Below are positions 34,722 to 41,350 of a stretch of 41,350 bases of DNA, piece after piece. Both the position numbers and the translations under genes were made by a program. Numbering within the stretch: position 1 is the first letter of the stretch; each line of letters starts with the position of its first letter. The notes beneath the pieces are model-generated. The model saw nothing but the letters and a program-made list of their open reading frames with translations, was not told where the DNA came from and searched no databases. Source of the DNA: Bacteroidetes bacterium QH_7_62_13 (GTDB lineage Bacteria > Bacteroidota > Rhodothermia > Rhodothermales > Salinibacteraceae); assembly GCA_003023365.1 (NCBI GenBank), contig PXTG01000104.1, positions 14,284 to 55,633 of the forward strand, read 5' to 3'.

Positions 34722-35873
34722 CTAGCCCTCGTCCGCCTCCAGGAGCTCGGCCTTGTCGAGGTCCCACGTCTGTGCCATACGGTCGACGTAGGCGTCGATA
34801 TAGGTCGGCCGAAAGAGCTCGCTCTCCAGTTCCCCCCACTCTCCGTAGAAAAGGGACTTCCATTCGTCATGGAGGGCACTGAGTTCAACGCTCTTTCCGC
34901 CCCCAAAGAACATCCCCATCATTCCTTCGCCCGCCGCATCCGTCTCGCGGACGGCCTGGGTGGGATTCACGCGCCGTAGCAGCTCCTCGCTCCCCACCAT
35001 GACCGACTTCTTGTACCCCGCCAACATCGCCATGTTGTGCGCCACCAGACTGTCGACGGCCTCACTGAGATGAGCGAGGCGCTCTCGTCGGTCTGCTTCG
35101 GACACATGGTCCCCAAGCAGCCGCTCCCGGAGTTCATCCGCGTCGGCGTCGTAGAGCGCCTCCTTCTCCGGCGGATGATTGAGCGTTTCTCCTGTAAACT
35201 CCCGCCAGAAGTGATTGGGAATACGAATCATCCGGCTGACCGACTCCAGAAGCGTATCGAGAACAGGGGCCGCCTCCCCCGTCTCGTCCACACCCGAGGA
35301 CTGAATTCCCCCTCGCTTCCCCTCCGAGGAGGCCCCGCTCGCGAGGAGCTCCAGGGCACGCTGCACCCCTTCTTCCCCTGTAATTTCGGGGTCAAGATGC
35401 TCCTCGACGGCCGCAGCAACCGACTCGTCGCGTTCGTCCTCGGGAACGAACTTGTAGGTCTCCGCCAGGCCCTCGAGGGCGGAAGCCAGTCGCCGGGCCT
35501 CTTTCCCGAATGGGTTGTCATCTTCACGCTCCTTCGCGTACGCCGTTTGCTCGGACGAGGGCATGAACAGCGGGGCAAATTCAATTTTGAAGTCGCCCAC
35601 CCGAAAGACGTCCCCGCTTTCGAGCACGTACGGCTCTGTCTCCCCCACACGCCGCCCGTCCACGTACGTCTTGTTTTTGCTATCGCGGTCGTTCAACAGG
35701 TACGTCCCCTCCTCGTGTCGGATCTCGGCGTGATCGGTACTCACCTTCTGATCGGGAAGGGTCAGGTCGTTGTTGTTCCCGCGCCCAATTGTAATTCGGT
35801 CTTGCTCGAAGAGATAGTCGGCGGGCTCACCCTCGTCGGCTCCCTCCTTGAAGACTTGCAACTTGACAGGCAT
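34722..35873 (-). CDS. FHA-domain protein with T6SS TagH-like C-terminal region
   Basis: A 383-aa protein from the ATG at 35873 (MPVKLQVFKEG). The N-terminal FHA domain (1-100) has the phosphothreonine-binding residues: GRGNNNDL with Arg31, VSTDHAEI with Ser45 and His48, and Asn67 in DSKNKTYVDG. Residues 120-230 are acidic and helical. Residues 245-345 have an AL-G--FW-EFTGE region, and then EAVDSLVAHNMAMLAGYKKS followed by LLRRVNP. This resembles the C-terminal domain of TagH/ImpI-type FHA proteins of type VI secretion, where AHQ-ALLAGM precedes L--FDP. No T6SS gene lies in the window. It probably binds the phosphorylated kinase encoded next. The TagH likeness is by eye. Confidence 0.8.
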   Translation of the reverse strand: MPVKLQVFKEGADEGEPADYLFEQDRITIGRGNNNDLTLPDQKVSTDHAEIRHEEGTYLLNDRDSKNKTYVDGRRVGETEPYVLESGDVFRVGDFKIEFAPLFMPSSEQTAYAKEREDDNPFGKEARRLASALEGLAETYKFVPEDERDESVAAAVEEHLDPEITGEEGVQRALELLASGASSEGKRGGIQSSGVDETGEAAPVLDTLLESVSRMIRIPNHFWREFTGETLNHPPEKEALYDADADELRERLLGDHVSEADRRERLAHLSEAVDSLVAHNMAMLAGYKKSVMVGSEELLRRVNPTQAVRETDAAGEGMMGMFFGGGKSVELSALHDEWKSLFYGEWGELESELFRPTYIDAYVDRMAQTWDLDKAELLEADEG

Positions 35874-36050
35874 AAATCGTGACGGTCTGCGTTGAGATCG
35901 CGAACTACCCGAGTACCGAAAACCGCGCTGCGCCTGCGACATGTATGCGTGGCAGATCCCGAAAGAGATGCGCGGCTCCGTCGTGCTTCCGCCTTGCCCG
36001 CGTGTGGTAAACGAGAAGGAGTTCACTTTAGTGGACGACGGATTAGGATG

Positions 36051-36079
36051 ATGATAAGAAGTCCCTCCATTTCCGTCAA
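36051..36079 (-). promoter_or_regulatory. sigma-70-type promoter of the FHA-kinase operon
   Basis: On the minus strand, TTGACG (36079-36074) and TATCAT (36056-36051) are separated by 17 bp. Transcription would start near 36044, giving a leader of about 170 nt before the FHA gene at 35873. Confidence 0.6.
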
Positions 36080-36210
36080 GAGGCATCATAGTCCGCGTCC
36101 GTTATGCGCTCAGCCGCAGCACCTGAGGCCGCTGCTGCCGAGCTCCTAGCAGATGATCCACGCTCCGTCTACGTTTCTCAGTAATAATTCCGTCTCCACG
36201 GCCCGGAAAA

Positions 36211-36239
36211 TTGCCATTTCCGTTCCTGAAATGCATACT
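36211..36239 (+). promoter_or_regulatory. probable accA promoter
   Basis: TTGCCA (36211-36216) and CATACT (36234-36239) are spaced by 17 bp, and a second -10-like TATACT (36239-36244) overlaps. The accA start codon follows at 36283. The intergenic region 35874-36282 thus holds two divergent promoters and no gene. Confidence 0.45.
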
Positions 36240-36282
36240 ATACTCCTTCTGTATCGCACACGAACCCACCCGTCTCGCCCTC

Positions 36283-37293
36283 ATGGCCGACGACAGCCAC
36301 CTTCTGGACTTTGAAAAGCCGCTCGTGGAACTGGAGGAAAAGCTCGCCGAGATGCGCGAGCTCAACGAGCAAACCCAGGACGACCTCTCCGGAGAGATCA
36401 ATGCCTTGGAGAAACGAGTCGAGAAGCTGCGCACGTCCATCTACCGCAACCTCACGCGGTGGCAACGCGTCCAGATTGCCCGGCACCCGAAGCGGCCCTA
36501 CACGCTCGACTACATCGAGGCGCTCACCGACGACTTCGTGGAGCTCCACGGAGACCGACGATTTGCCGACGACCGCGCCGTGGTGGGGGGACTCGCCCAA
36601 TTCCAGGGGCATCGCTACGGGTACCGCGACCGCACCGTCATGGTCATGGGGCATCAGAAGGGACGCGACACGAAGGAGCGCAAATACCGCCGCTTCGGCA
36701 TGCCCAATCCGGAAGGGTACCGCAAGGCCGAGCGCCTCATGAAAATGGCCGCCAAGTTCAACAAGCCCATCGTCACGCTCCTCGACACGCCGGGGGCGTA
36801 CCCGGGCATGGGGGCCGAGGAACGGGGGCAGGCCGAGGCCATCGCCCACAACCTGATGGAAATGGCGCGCCTGCCGGTCCCGATCGTGGTCGTGGTTATC
36901 GGCGAGGGGGCCTCCGGCGGCGCCATCGGCATCGGGCTCGGCGACCGCATCCTCATGCTCGAGAACGCGTGGTACTCCGTCATCGCCCCCGAGAGCTGCT
37001 CGCAAATTCTCTGGCGCTCCTGGGACCACAAGGAGGATGCGGCCCACGCCCTAAAACTGACCGCCTCCGATCTGCAGGAGGTGAATGTCATCGACGAGAT
37101 TGTGGCTGAGCCGGTAGGCGGCGCCCACCGCGACCGGGACACCACCTTCGCCACCGTTGGGCAGGCCATCGCTGGGGCCCTCGACGACCTCGAAGACATC
37201 GATCCGGACACGCTGATGGACCAGCGACTGGAGAAGTTCGATTCGCTGGGCGAGTACGAGACGGCCGAGCCGATGGCCCCGGCGCCCCGGTAA
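36283..37293 (+). CDS. accA: acetyl-CoA carboxylase carboxyltransferase subunit alpha
   Basis: A 336-aa protein from the ATG at 36283 ([20 protein letters not shown]); the frame is open back to 36211, but that overlaps the promoter. It has the N-terminal helical hairpin and the crotonase-like carboxyltransferase fold. Signatures are [50 protein letters not shown], and [16 protein letters not shown] with the oxyanion Gly-Gly. With AccD it transfers CO2 from biotin to acetyl-CoA, the first step of fatty-acid synthesis. A YbgC-like thioesterase follows 48 bp downstream and is probably co-transcribed. Confidence 0.96.
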   Translation: MADDSHLLDFEKPLVELEEKLAEMRELNEQTQDDLSGEINALEKRVEKLRTSIYRNLTRWQRVQIARHPKRPYTLDYIEALTDDFVELHGDRRFADDRAVVGGLAQFQGHRYGYRDRTVMVMGHQKGRDTKERKYRRFGMPNPEGYRKAERLMKMAAKFNKPIVTLLDTPGAYPGMGAEERGQAEAIAHNLMEMARLPVPIVVVVIGEGASGGAIGIGLGDRILMLENAWYSVIAPESCSQILWRSWDHKEDAAHALKLTASDLQEVNVIDEIVAEPVGGAHRDRDTTFATVGQAIAGALDDLEDIDPDTLMDQRLEKFDSLGEYETAEPMAPAPR

Positions 37294-37341
37294 CGATCTC
37301 TGTCCCTCCGACACCCGCTCTTCTTTTCGCCCCCTCGCCCT

Positions 37342-37758
37342 GTGTCTTTCGTCTACTCGTATCATCACCGGGTCCGGTACCGGGAGTGCGATCCGATGGG
37401 GGTGGTCTACCACACCCACTACCTCGACTACTTTGAGGCGGCGCGGACCGAGGCCCTGCGCGACCTCGGCGTCCGCTACCGCGACCTCGAAGACAGCGGC
37501 GTCATCATGCCGGTCGTGGAGGTGAACGTGCGCTACCACGGGCCGGCGTACTACGACGAGGTCCTCGTCGTGGACGTGACCTTCCCGGAGCTGCCATCCG
37601 TGCGCGTCCCCATCGAATACAGCGTTCACCGCGAGGGGGAGGACGACACGCTCGCCACCGGCCACACGACGCTCTGCTTTATGGACGCGGAGCGCCGACG
37701 GCCCATCCGGGCACCGGAGGCGGTGCAGTCGGCGTTCGACCGGGTCATGACCTCCTGA
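37342..37758 (+). CDS. YbgC-like acyl-CoA thioesterase (hot-dog fold)
   Basis: A 138-aa protein from a GTG at 37342 (MSFVYSYHHRVRYRECDPM). The 4-hydroxybenzoyl-CoA thioesterase family motif DPMGVVYHTHYLDYFEAAR near residue 18 contains the catalytic Asp. The length fits a single hot-dog domain. Family members hydrolyse short or medium acyl-CoA in the cytoplasm. Placement after accA fits acyl-CoA control. It converges on the gene ending at 37771, with only 12 bp between the stops. Confidence 0.88.
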   Translation: MSFVYSYHHRVRYRECDPMGVVYHTHYLDYFEAARTEALRDLGVRYRDLEDSGVIMPVVEVNVRYHGPAYYDEVLVVDVTFPELPSVRVPIEYSVHREGEDDTLATGHTTLCFMDAERRRPIRAPEAVQSAFDRVMTS

Positions 37759-37770
37759 GTCCGTTCCCAT

Positions 37771-38472
37771 TCAGAAGCCGCAGGCATCGGGCGGTGGCTC
37801 GGCCCCCATCACCGCGTGAGCGCAGTCTTCCCCGTAGACCGAGCAGTAGCACACGACGAAGCTGTACTGATTGAACATCTGACGCATTCGAGTACGCGGG
37901 GATGCGTCGAGGGTCTCCGGCACGGCAGAGGACGGAATGATGGCTTCGTAGAGGAAGGACGTATTCCCGGCCTTCATCAAGCTCCCCTGCTCAAATCCCC
38001 CCCAGATCAGTTCCATCTCGGGAAATTGGCGTCGCAGGCGGCGGTCTAGTGAATCCGCGTCGCGGAGAGTGATCCTATCCCCTTCTTGCTCCGTCTCGGA
38101 GAGCAGAGTATCCACTTGAGCCCGATAGAGTAGTGCTTTTTCGAAGACCGCTGGGCCCAGGCCGGTGTTCTCGATCCCGACCTTGAAAATATGCGAACGC
38201 TCCGTGATCGTCTTCGGCTTGCCCCCGTGCTGCACTTGCTCTCCTCCGTCAAGGACGAGCCATGAGGCCGTCATGTCGAGATTTGGAAGCACCGACAGCC
38301 GGTTGTGCTGGCGCATCTCGTACCCTTCCCACACCGACAGGATCACGGCGCTGACGGCGATGAGAATCGTGGCGTAATTGGCGAGAATCTGCAACCAGGA
38401 TCCGGACGAGCCGCCAGAATCCCCGTTCGAGTCGGCGTTGGGCGATTGATCGGGGGTCTCTGCAAGGTCCAT
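37771..38472 (-). CDS. membrane-anchored protein of unknown function
   Basis: A 233-aa protein from the ATG at 38472 (MDLAETPDQS); an ATG at 38487 would add five residues. A disordered Ser/Asp/Gly-rich start is followed by one membrane helix (ILANYATILIAVSAVILSVW, about 28-47). A soluble domain comes next with VLPNLDMTASWLVLDGGEQ, FKVGIENTGLGPAVFEKALL and MFNQYSFVVCYCSVYGED. The pattern of a single helix followed by an NTGxGPA beta-sandwich occurs in many small uncharacterised bacterial membrane proteins. The CYC pair and a Cys near the C-terminus are notable. No function can be given. Confidence 0.65.
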   Translation of the reverse strand: MDLAETPDQSPNADSNGDSGGSSGSWLQILANYATILIAVSAVILSVWEGYEMRQHNRLSVLPNLDMTASWLVLDGGEQVQHGGKPKTITERSHIFKVGIENTGLGPAVFEKALLYRAQVDTLLSETEQEGDRITLRDADSLDRRLRRQFPEMELIWGGFEQGSLMKAGNTSFLYEAIIPSSAVPETLDASPRTRMRQMFNQYSFVVCYCSVYGEDCAHAVMGAEPPPDACGF

Positions 38473-38601
38473 GACCAGGCGGAGCAATCGAGGGTAAAAA
38501 TGATCTGTCTTTGTCCTTCAATCTACCCGCTCCGGATTCAGATTGCAAGAAGAGAGCAGCACCGGGATCCCCGGCGGAGATCGGTGTCGGCCTCTGCCTT
38601 A

Positions 38602-38630
38602 TTGACGAATCGAGTCGTGCAGCCTACATT
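38602..38630 (+). promoter_or_regulatory. sigma-70-type promoter upstream of the deacetylase gene
   Basis: TTGACG (38602-38607) and TACATT (38625-38630) with exactly 17 bp between. The predicted start is near 38637, about 150 nt before the GTG at 38787. The intervening sequence is rich in hairpins. Confidence 0.6.
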
Positions 38631-38636
38631 CAGGAG

Positions 38637-38755
38637 GTAAGTTCTGTCCTCCGGGGAGGCCGCCGCTGCCTCCTGCTGCATGGATCGCAGCGCGTATTTC
38701 GTCTTCAGTCTAGTCGGAGACGCGAAATACGCGGGAATCCCTTTCCTTTTTCCCG
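38637..38755 (+). ncRNA. candidate structured RNA or leader with three tandem hairpins
   Basis: Directly after the promoter come three consecutive stems. GGAGGC/GCCTCC (38655-38673) has a 7-nt loop. GCTGC/GCAGC (38675-38691) has a 7-nt loop. A long stem pairs CGCGTATTTCG (38691-38701) with CGAAATACGCG (38723-38733) and can be extended by TCT/AGA past a small bulge. A pyrimidine tract with CTTTCCTTTTT follows, consistent with a weak terminator. No known RNA family was recognised. It may be a separate small RNA or a regulatory leader of the deacetylase gene. Confidence 0.4.
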
Positions 38756-38786
38756 GCACGCTCTAGCACCACAGCCATCTGCTTTC

Positions 38787-39920
38787 GTGTCCGCCACCCT
38801 CCTCTTCCACGACCGCTATCTCGACTACGACTTCGGGCCGGAGCATCCCTTCAGTCCGACGCGGCAGGAGATGGTGGTGAGTCTGCTGGACGCGCTGGGC
38901 CACCCGATCGAGCCGGTCGAGCCGCCGGTCGCCTCCCGCGAGGAGGTGCGCCGGGTGCACAGCGAGGCGTTCGTCTCGAAGGTGGAGGCCGCCTCGGACG
39001 GCCGCCCCCCGCCACAGGCCTGGGACTACGGCCTCAACACGGGCGACGTGCCCGTCTTCGAGAACATGGATGCCGCTACGCGAGGCCTCGTGGGCGGCAC
39101 GCTGCACGGCGCCCGGCTCGTTGCTGAGGAGGAGGCCCTCCGGGTGCTCCAACTGGGCGGGGGCCTGCACCACGCCCACGAGGGCCGCGCCTCCGGCTTC
39201 TGCGTCTACAACGACCTCTCGGTGGCCATCGACTATCTGCGCGAGCAGGACCTGCGCGTGGCCTACGTCGACATCGACGTGCACCACGGGGACGGCGTCC
39301 AGTTTCTGCACTACGACGACCCCGGCGTGCTTACGATCAGCCTGCACGAGACGGGGCGCTACCTTTTTCCGGGGAGCGGGGACGTGGACGAAACGGGCGA
39401 AGGGGCCGGACGCGGAACGGCGGTAAACGTCCCCTTGGCGCCCCACACCGAATCGGACAGCTACCGGGAAGCCTTCGACCAAGTAGTTCCCCGGGCCCTA
39501 AGCCGCTTCGGGCCCGACGTGCTCGTGGTTCAGTGCGGCGCCGACGCCCATTTCAAGGACCCACTCGCTGATCTGCTCTTGACCTCCCAGGCCTACGAGG
39601 CGTTGTTCCGATCGCTTCTCGATCTTGCGGACGAGCACACCGCCGGCCGCCTCCTCTGTTCGCTCGGTGGCGGCTACCATCTCGACGCCGTGTCTCGCGT
39701 CTGGTCCCTCCTCGCCCTCGTCGTTCAAGAGATTTCCCTCCCCGAGTCCGTTCCGGAAGACTGGCGTACCCACTGGTCCGACCGCGTCGACGGAGACCTC
39801 TCCCCCACCTTCCACGACCCCGACCGTTCGTTCGACGTGTCACGCCGGACGGCAATCGCGGACCAGAACCGGGAGACGAGCCAACGCACCCTGGAGCTGA
39901 TGGCCTCCCAGGGACACTAG
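38787..39920 (+). CDS. histone deacetylase/AcuC-family deacetylase
   Basis: A 377-aa protein from a GTG at 38787 (V-SATLLFHDRYLDYDFGP); the frame is open to 38511, but the upstream part overlaps the structured RNA and is not protein-like. The arginase-fold deacetylase motifs are in order: GGGLHHAHEGRASGFCVYND with the catalytic His pair, VAYVDIDVHHGDGVQ with zinc ligands Asp and His, SLHETGRYLFPG, QCGADAHFKDPLADL with the third zinc Asp, and LGGGYHLDA. Bacterial members remove acetyl groups from proteins (AcuC on acetyl-CoA synthetase) or from small amines. All catalytic residues are present. The C-terminal 50 residues extend beyond the core. Confidence 0.92.
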   Translation: MSATLLFHDRYLDYDFGPEHPFSPTRQEMVVSLLDALGHPIEPVEPPVASREEVRRVHSEAFVSKVEAASDGRPPPQAWDYGLNTGDVPVFENMDAATRGLVGGTLHGARLVAEEEALRVLQLGGGLHHAHEGRASGFCVYNDLSVAIDYLREQDLRVAYVDIDVHHGDGVQFLHYDDPGVLTISLHETGRYLFPGSGDVDETGEGAGRGTAVNVPLAPHTESDSYREAFDQVVPRALSRFGPDVLVVQCGADAHFKDPLADLLLTSQAYEALFRSLLDLADEHTAGRLLCSLGGGYHLDAVSRVWSLLALVVQEISLPESVPEDWRTHWSDRVDGDLSPTFHDPDRSFDVSRRTAIADQNRETSQRTLELMASQGH

Positions 39921-40000
39921 CAGGCTACGCCGACGCCTTGAGTCTCCCTTCCTCGGGCAGAAGAAATATTCCCTTCGGCCCGGTCCTTTCCGAAACCCGC

Positions 40001-40483
40001 TCACCACTGTCTCCCGACTCCCGCCGACGCTTCTTCTCCTCCTTCCGGGCGCTCCAGGACCTCGACCTGGACCACCACGATGCCTTCCTCAATCATCCCG
40101 AGTTCTTGGGCCGCCGCCTCCGATACGTCGATAATGCGGTCGTCCACGAACGGTCCGCGGTCGTTGATGCGGACGACAACGGAGCGGTCGGCGTCGAGAC
40201 GAGTGACCCGCACCTTCGTCCCGAACGGGAGACGGGGGTGGGCCGCGGTCATTTCATTGGGATCAAACCGCTCCCCGCTGGCCGTCGTCTGCCCGGCAAA
40301 CTTATCCCCGTAGTAGCTGGCCTTCCCCTCCGCCTCGTCGAGGCCCGGCTGCTGAGACTGCCCGCTGCCAAGGCAGGCCGTCATCAGGATAAAGACGACG
40401 AGTCCGCCCATACCCGGGAGGCAAATGGACGGCTTGAACCGCCAGGTCCGCCAGACGGATGCAATGTAGGATCGAGGAATCAT
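40001..40483 (-). CDS. rlpA: RlpA-like septal-ring lipoprotein (double-psi beta-barrel)
   Basis: About 160 aa from the ATG at 40483; starts at 40525 and 40411 are also possible, and none has a clear ribosome-binding site. A hydrophobic segment MGGLVVFILMTAC gives a probable lipobox. The DPBB domain follows with GKASYYGDKFAGQTTASGER, MTAAHPRLPFGTKVRV and VVRINDRGPFVDDRIIDVSE. These include the catalytic-type Asp and His of RlpA, which cleaves naked glycan strands at division sites. No SPOR domain is present, so it is the short form. Confidence 0.88.
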   Translation of the reverse strand: MIPRSYIASVWRTWRFKPSICLPGMGGLVVFILMTACLGSGQSQQPGLDEAEGKASYYGDKFAGQTTASGERFDPNEMTAAHPRLPFGTKVRVTRLDADRSVVVRINDRGPFVDDRIIDVSEAAAQELGMIEEGIVVVQVEVLERPEGGEEASAGVGRQW

Positions 40484-40578
40484 CACGGAGGGAACGAAGT
40501 CGAGGGATGAAAGGGTCAAGACCATTAGACGAAAGCCCGCCGCAAAAGATGCATTTCTTTTTTCGGTCCGTCACGCTT

Positions 40579-40586
40579 TATCTTTG
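40579..40586 (+). promoter_or_regulatory. possible -7/-10 element of the DUF3177 gene
   Basis: TATCTTTG matches the Bacteroidota -7 pattern TAnnTTTG and lies 44 bp before the ATG at 40631. The expected TTTG about 19-21 bp upstream is replaced by a T-rich run, so the match is partial. Confidence 0.25.
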
Positions 40587-40630
40587 GCTGACGGTCGTAC
40601 TGGTATTCCCCACTATTCGAATCGGCCTCC

Positions 40631-41206
40631 ATGCGTCTGTATGAAACGCTCGTCTACGGTGATTTCGTGCTCGCCGTGGGGCTGCTGGTCGTGGCGCCGT
40701 TCCTGCTACTGGCCGTGTCGGTCACCTATTCCCCGGTCCGGGATCGACTGCTCGTGTACTGGCGGGCGTCGGCGCTGCTGGGCATTACCGTCTACCTCTG
40801 GATTGGCGAGCAGACAATGGGCTTCGCGACCGGCTTCGTGGCGCGGGCCCTCATCCCCCTGGCGCTGTGGCGCGGGGATGCCCTTTACGTTCTCCGGGGG
40901 GCGTCTCTTCCTACGGCTCAAGACTGGCGGGCACTGCTCTTCCGCCGCTGGCGGACCGCCGCCATCGCCTACAACCTGCTGGGTCTCACGTATATGCTGC
41001 CCCTCCTGCCCTGCGTGGTGACGGGCGCCGGTCCACGCTGCGAGATGTGGTTCGGGCCGCCCCAACAGTACGCCGACTCGCTGCACCCCTCCGTCGAGCC
41101 CATCTGGCTGGCCCGGTACGGATGGGTTGCGCTGGGCGTCTATGCCGCCTACCTCCTCTCCACCGCCGTGCGCCTGCAGCGGGACTTGATGGAGCGACGT
41201 GCCTAG
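40631..41206 (+). CDS. DUF3177-like integral membrane protein
   Basis: A 191-aa protein with four or five membrane helices. It opens with YETLVYGDFVLAVGLLVVAP. LLVYWRASALLGITVYLWIG and FATGFVARALIPLALW then give the DUF3177 pattern. TYMLPLLPCVVTGAGPRCEM with WFGPPQQYADSLHPS matches the conserved Cys/Pro loop (LPC...C--W--PP--Y), and a C-terminal helix ends in a basic tail. I know this family mainly from cyanobacteria, where its function is undetermined. The assignment is from remembered sequence likeness. It is divergent from rlpA. The 144 bases after its stop hold nothing I can support. Confidence 0.7.
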   Translation: MRLYETLVYGDFVLAVGLLVVAPFLLLAVSVTYSPVRDRLLVYWRASALLGITVYLWIGEQTMGFATGFVARALIPLALWRGDALYVLRGASLPTAQDWRALLFRRWRTAAIAYNLLGLTYMLPLLPCVVTGAGPRCEMWFGPPQQYADSLHPSVEPIWLARYGWVALGVYAAYLLSTAVRLQRDLMERRA

Positions 41207-41350
41207 TCGAAGAACGGATTCTCAGTCTAAAAATCCAGTCGGACCCGTCCCTCCGGGCGAAATGAAAATGAGCGAAGAGAGCCGATGGGCGTTCTCGACA
41301 ACGCAGTATGCACACCCTCAAGAGCCGTACCGAGACGGTCGGGGGAAACG

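Noticed and set aside
32441-37293. A type VI secretion locus suggested by the FHA-TagH-like and kinase pair
   Set aside because: No TssB/C, TssM, VgrG, Hcp or ClpV is present. The flanking genes are accA and envelope proteins, so only the signalling part resembles type VI secretion.
1-41350. tRNA, rRNA, CRISPR arrays, insertion sequences and attachment sites
   Set aside because: Scanned by eye on both strands; no cloverleaf with a T-loop signature, no regularly spaced repeats, no transposase motifs and no terminal repeats were seen.

Overview
The window looks like a chromosomal segment of a halophilic or salt-tolerant member of Rhodothermota (Salinibacter/Rhodothermus relatives). The reasons are a GC-rich sequence, strongly acidic proteins, a complete alternative complex III (ACIII) operon joined to a caa3-type cytochrome oxidase operon, a YbeY with the Bacteroidota-type third metal ligand, and a secreted protein with a type IX (Por) sorting domain. 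This assignment is inferred from gene content only. No rRNA, tRNA, CRISPR array or insertion sequence was found.

Layout. (1) 57-5988: an ATP-grasp ligase, a small DUF4177-like protein, a FadL-type outer-membrane channel next to a GDSL-type lipoprotein, then a MoaD/CysO-like sulfur carrier with its MoeB-rhodanese activating enzyme. (2) 5989-9776: a terminator, a consensus promoter with a ~310-nt leader ahead of a cold-shock protein, ybeY, a hibernation factor with a strong terminator, metF, and a nucleosidase-fold protein. (3) 9862-23755, minus strand: actABCDEF, then a 265-aa FnIII/membrane protein, then coxB, coxA, coxC, coxD and a small membrane protein. These encode a quinol:cytochrome c to oxygen electron-transfer module, probably a supercomplex. 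(4) 24341-36079, minus strand: an FHA protein with a TagH-like C-terminal region, a transmembrane Ser/Thr kinase with PEGA repeats, two paralogous CsgG/TPR envelope proteins, an outer-membrane beta-barrel and a large secreted protein with a type IX sorting domain. This is the best candidate for an undescribed system: a kinase/FHA-controlled envelope or secretion apparatus. (5) 36211-41206: accA, a YbgC-like thioesterase, a membrane-anchored unknown, a structured RNA region ahead of a histone-deacetylase-family protein, rlpA, and a DUF3177 protein of a family I know from cyanobacteria.

Several conserved genes are damaged. coxA lacks a segment and is frameshifted. actB is split by a one-base shift. 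The CsgG-like lipoprotein gene is broken between its TPR and CsgG parts. moeB has lost about 35 codons in frame. The moaD gene has no start. Because coxA and actB should be essential for respiration here, assembly collapse or sequencing error is at least as likely as real decay, and these sites should be checked against reads.

Promoters of the form TTGAC(A/G)-17 bp-TAnnnT are recognisable before the cold-shock gene, the deacetylase and the FHA gene, so a standard housekeeping sigma factor probably reads this region.
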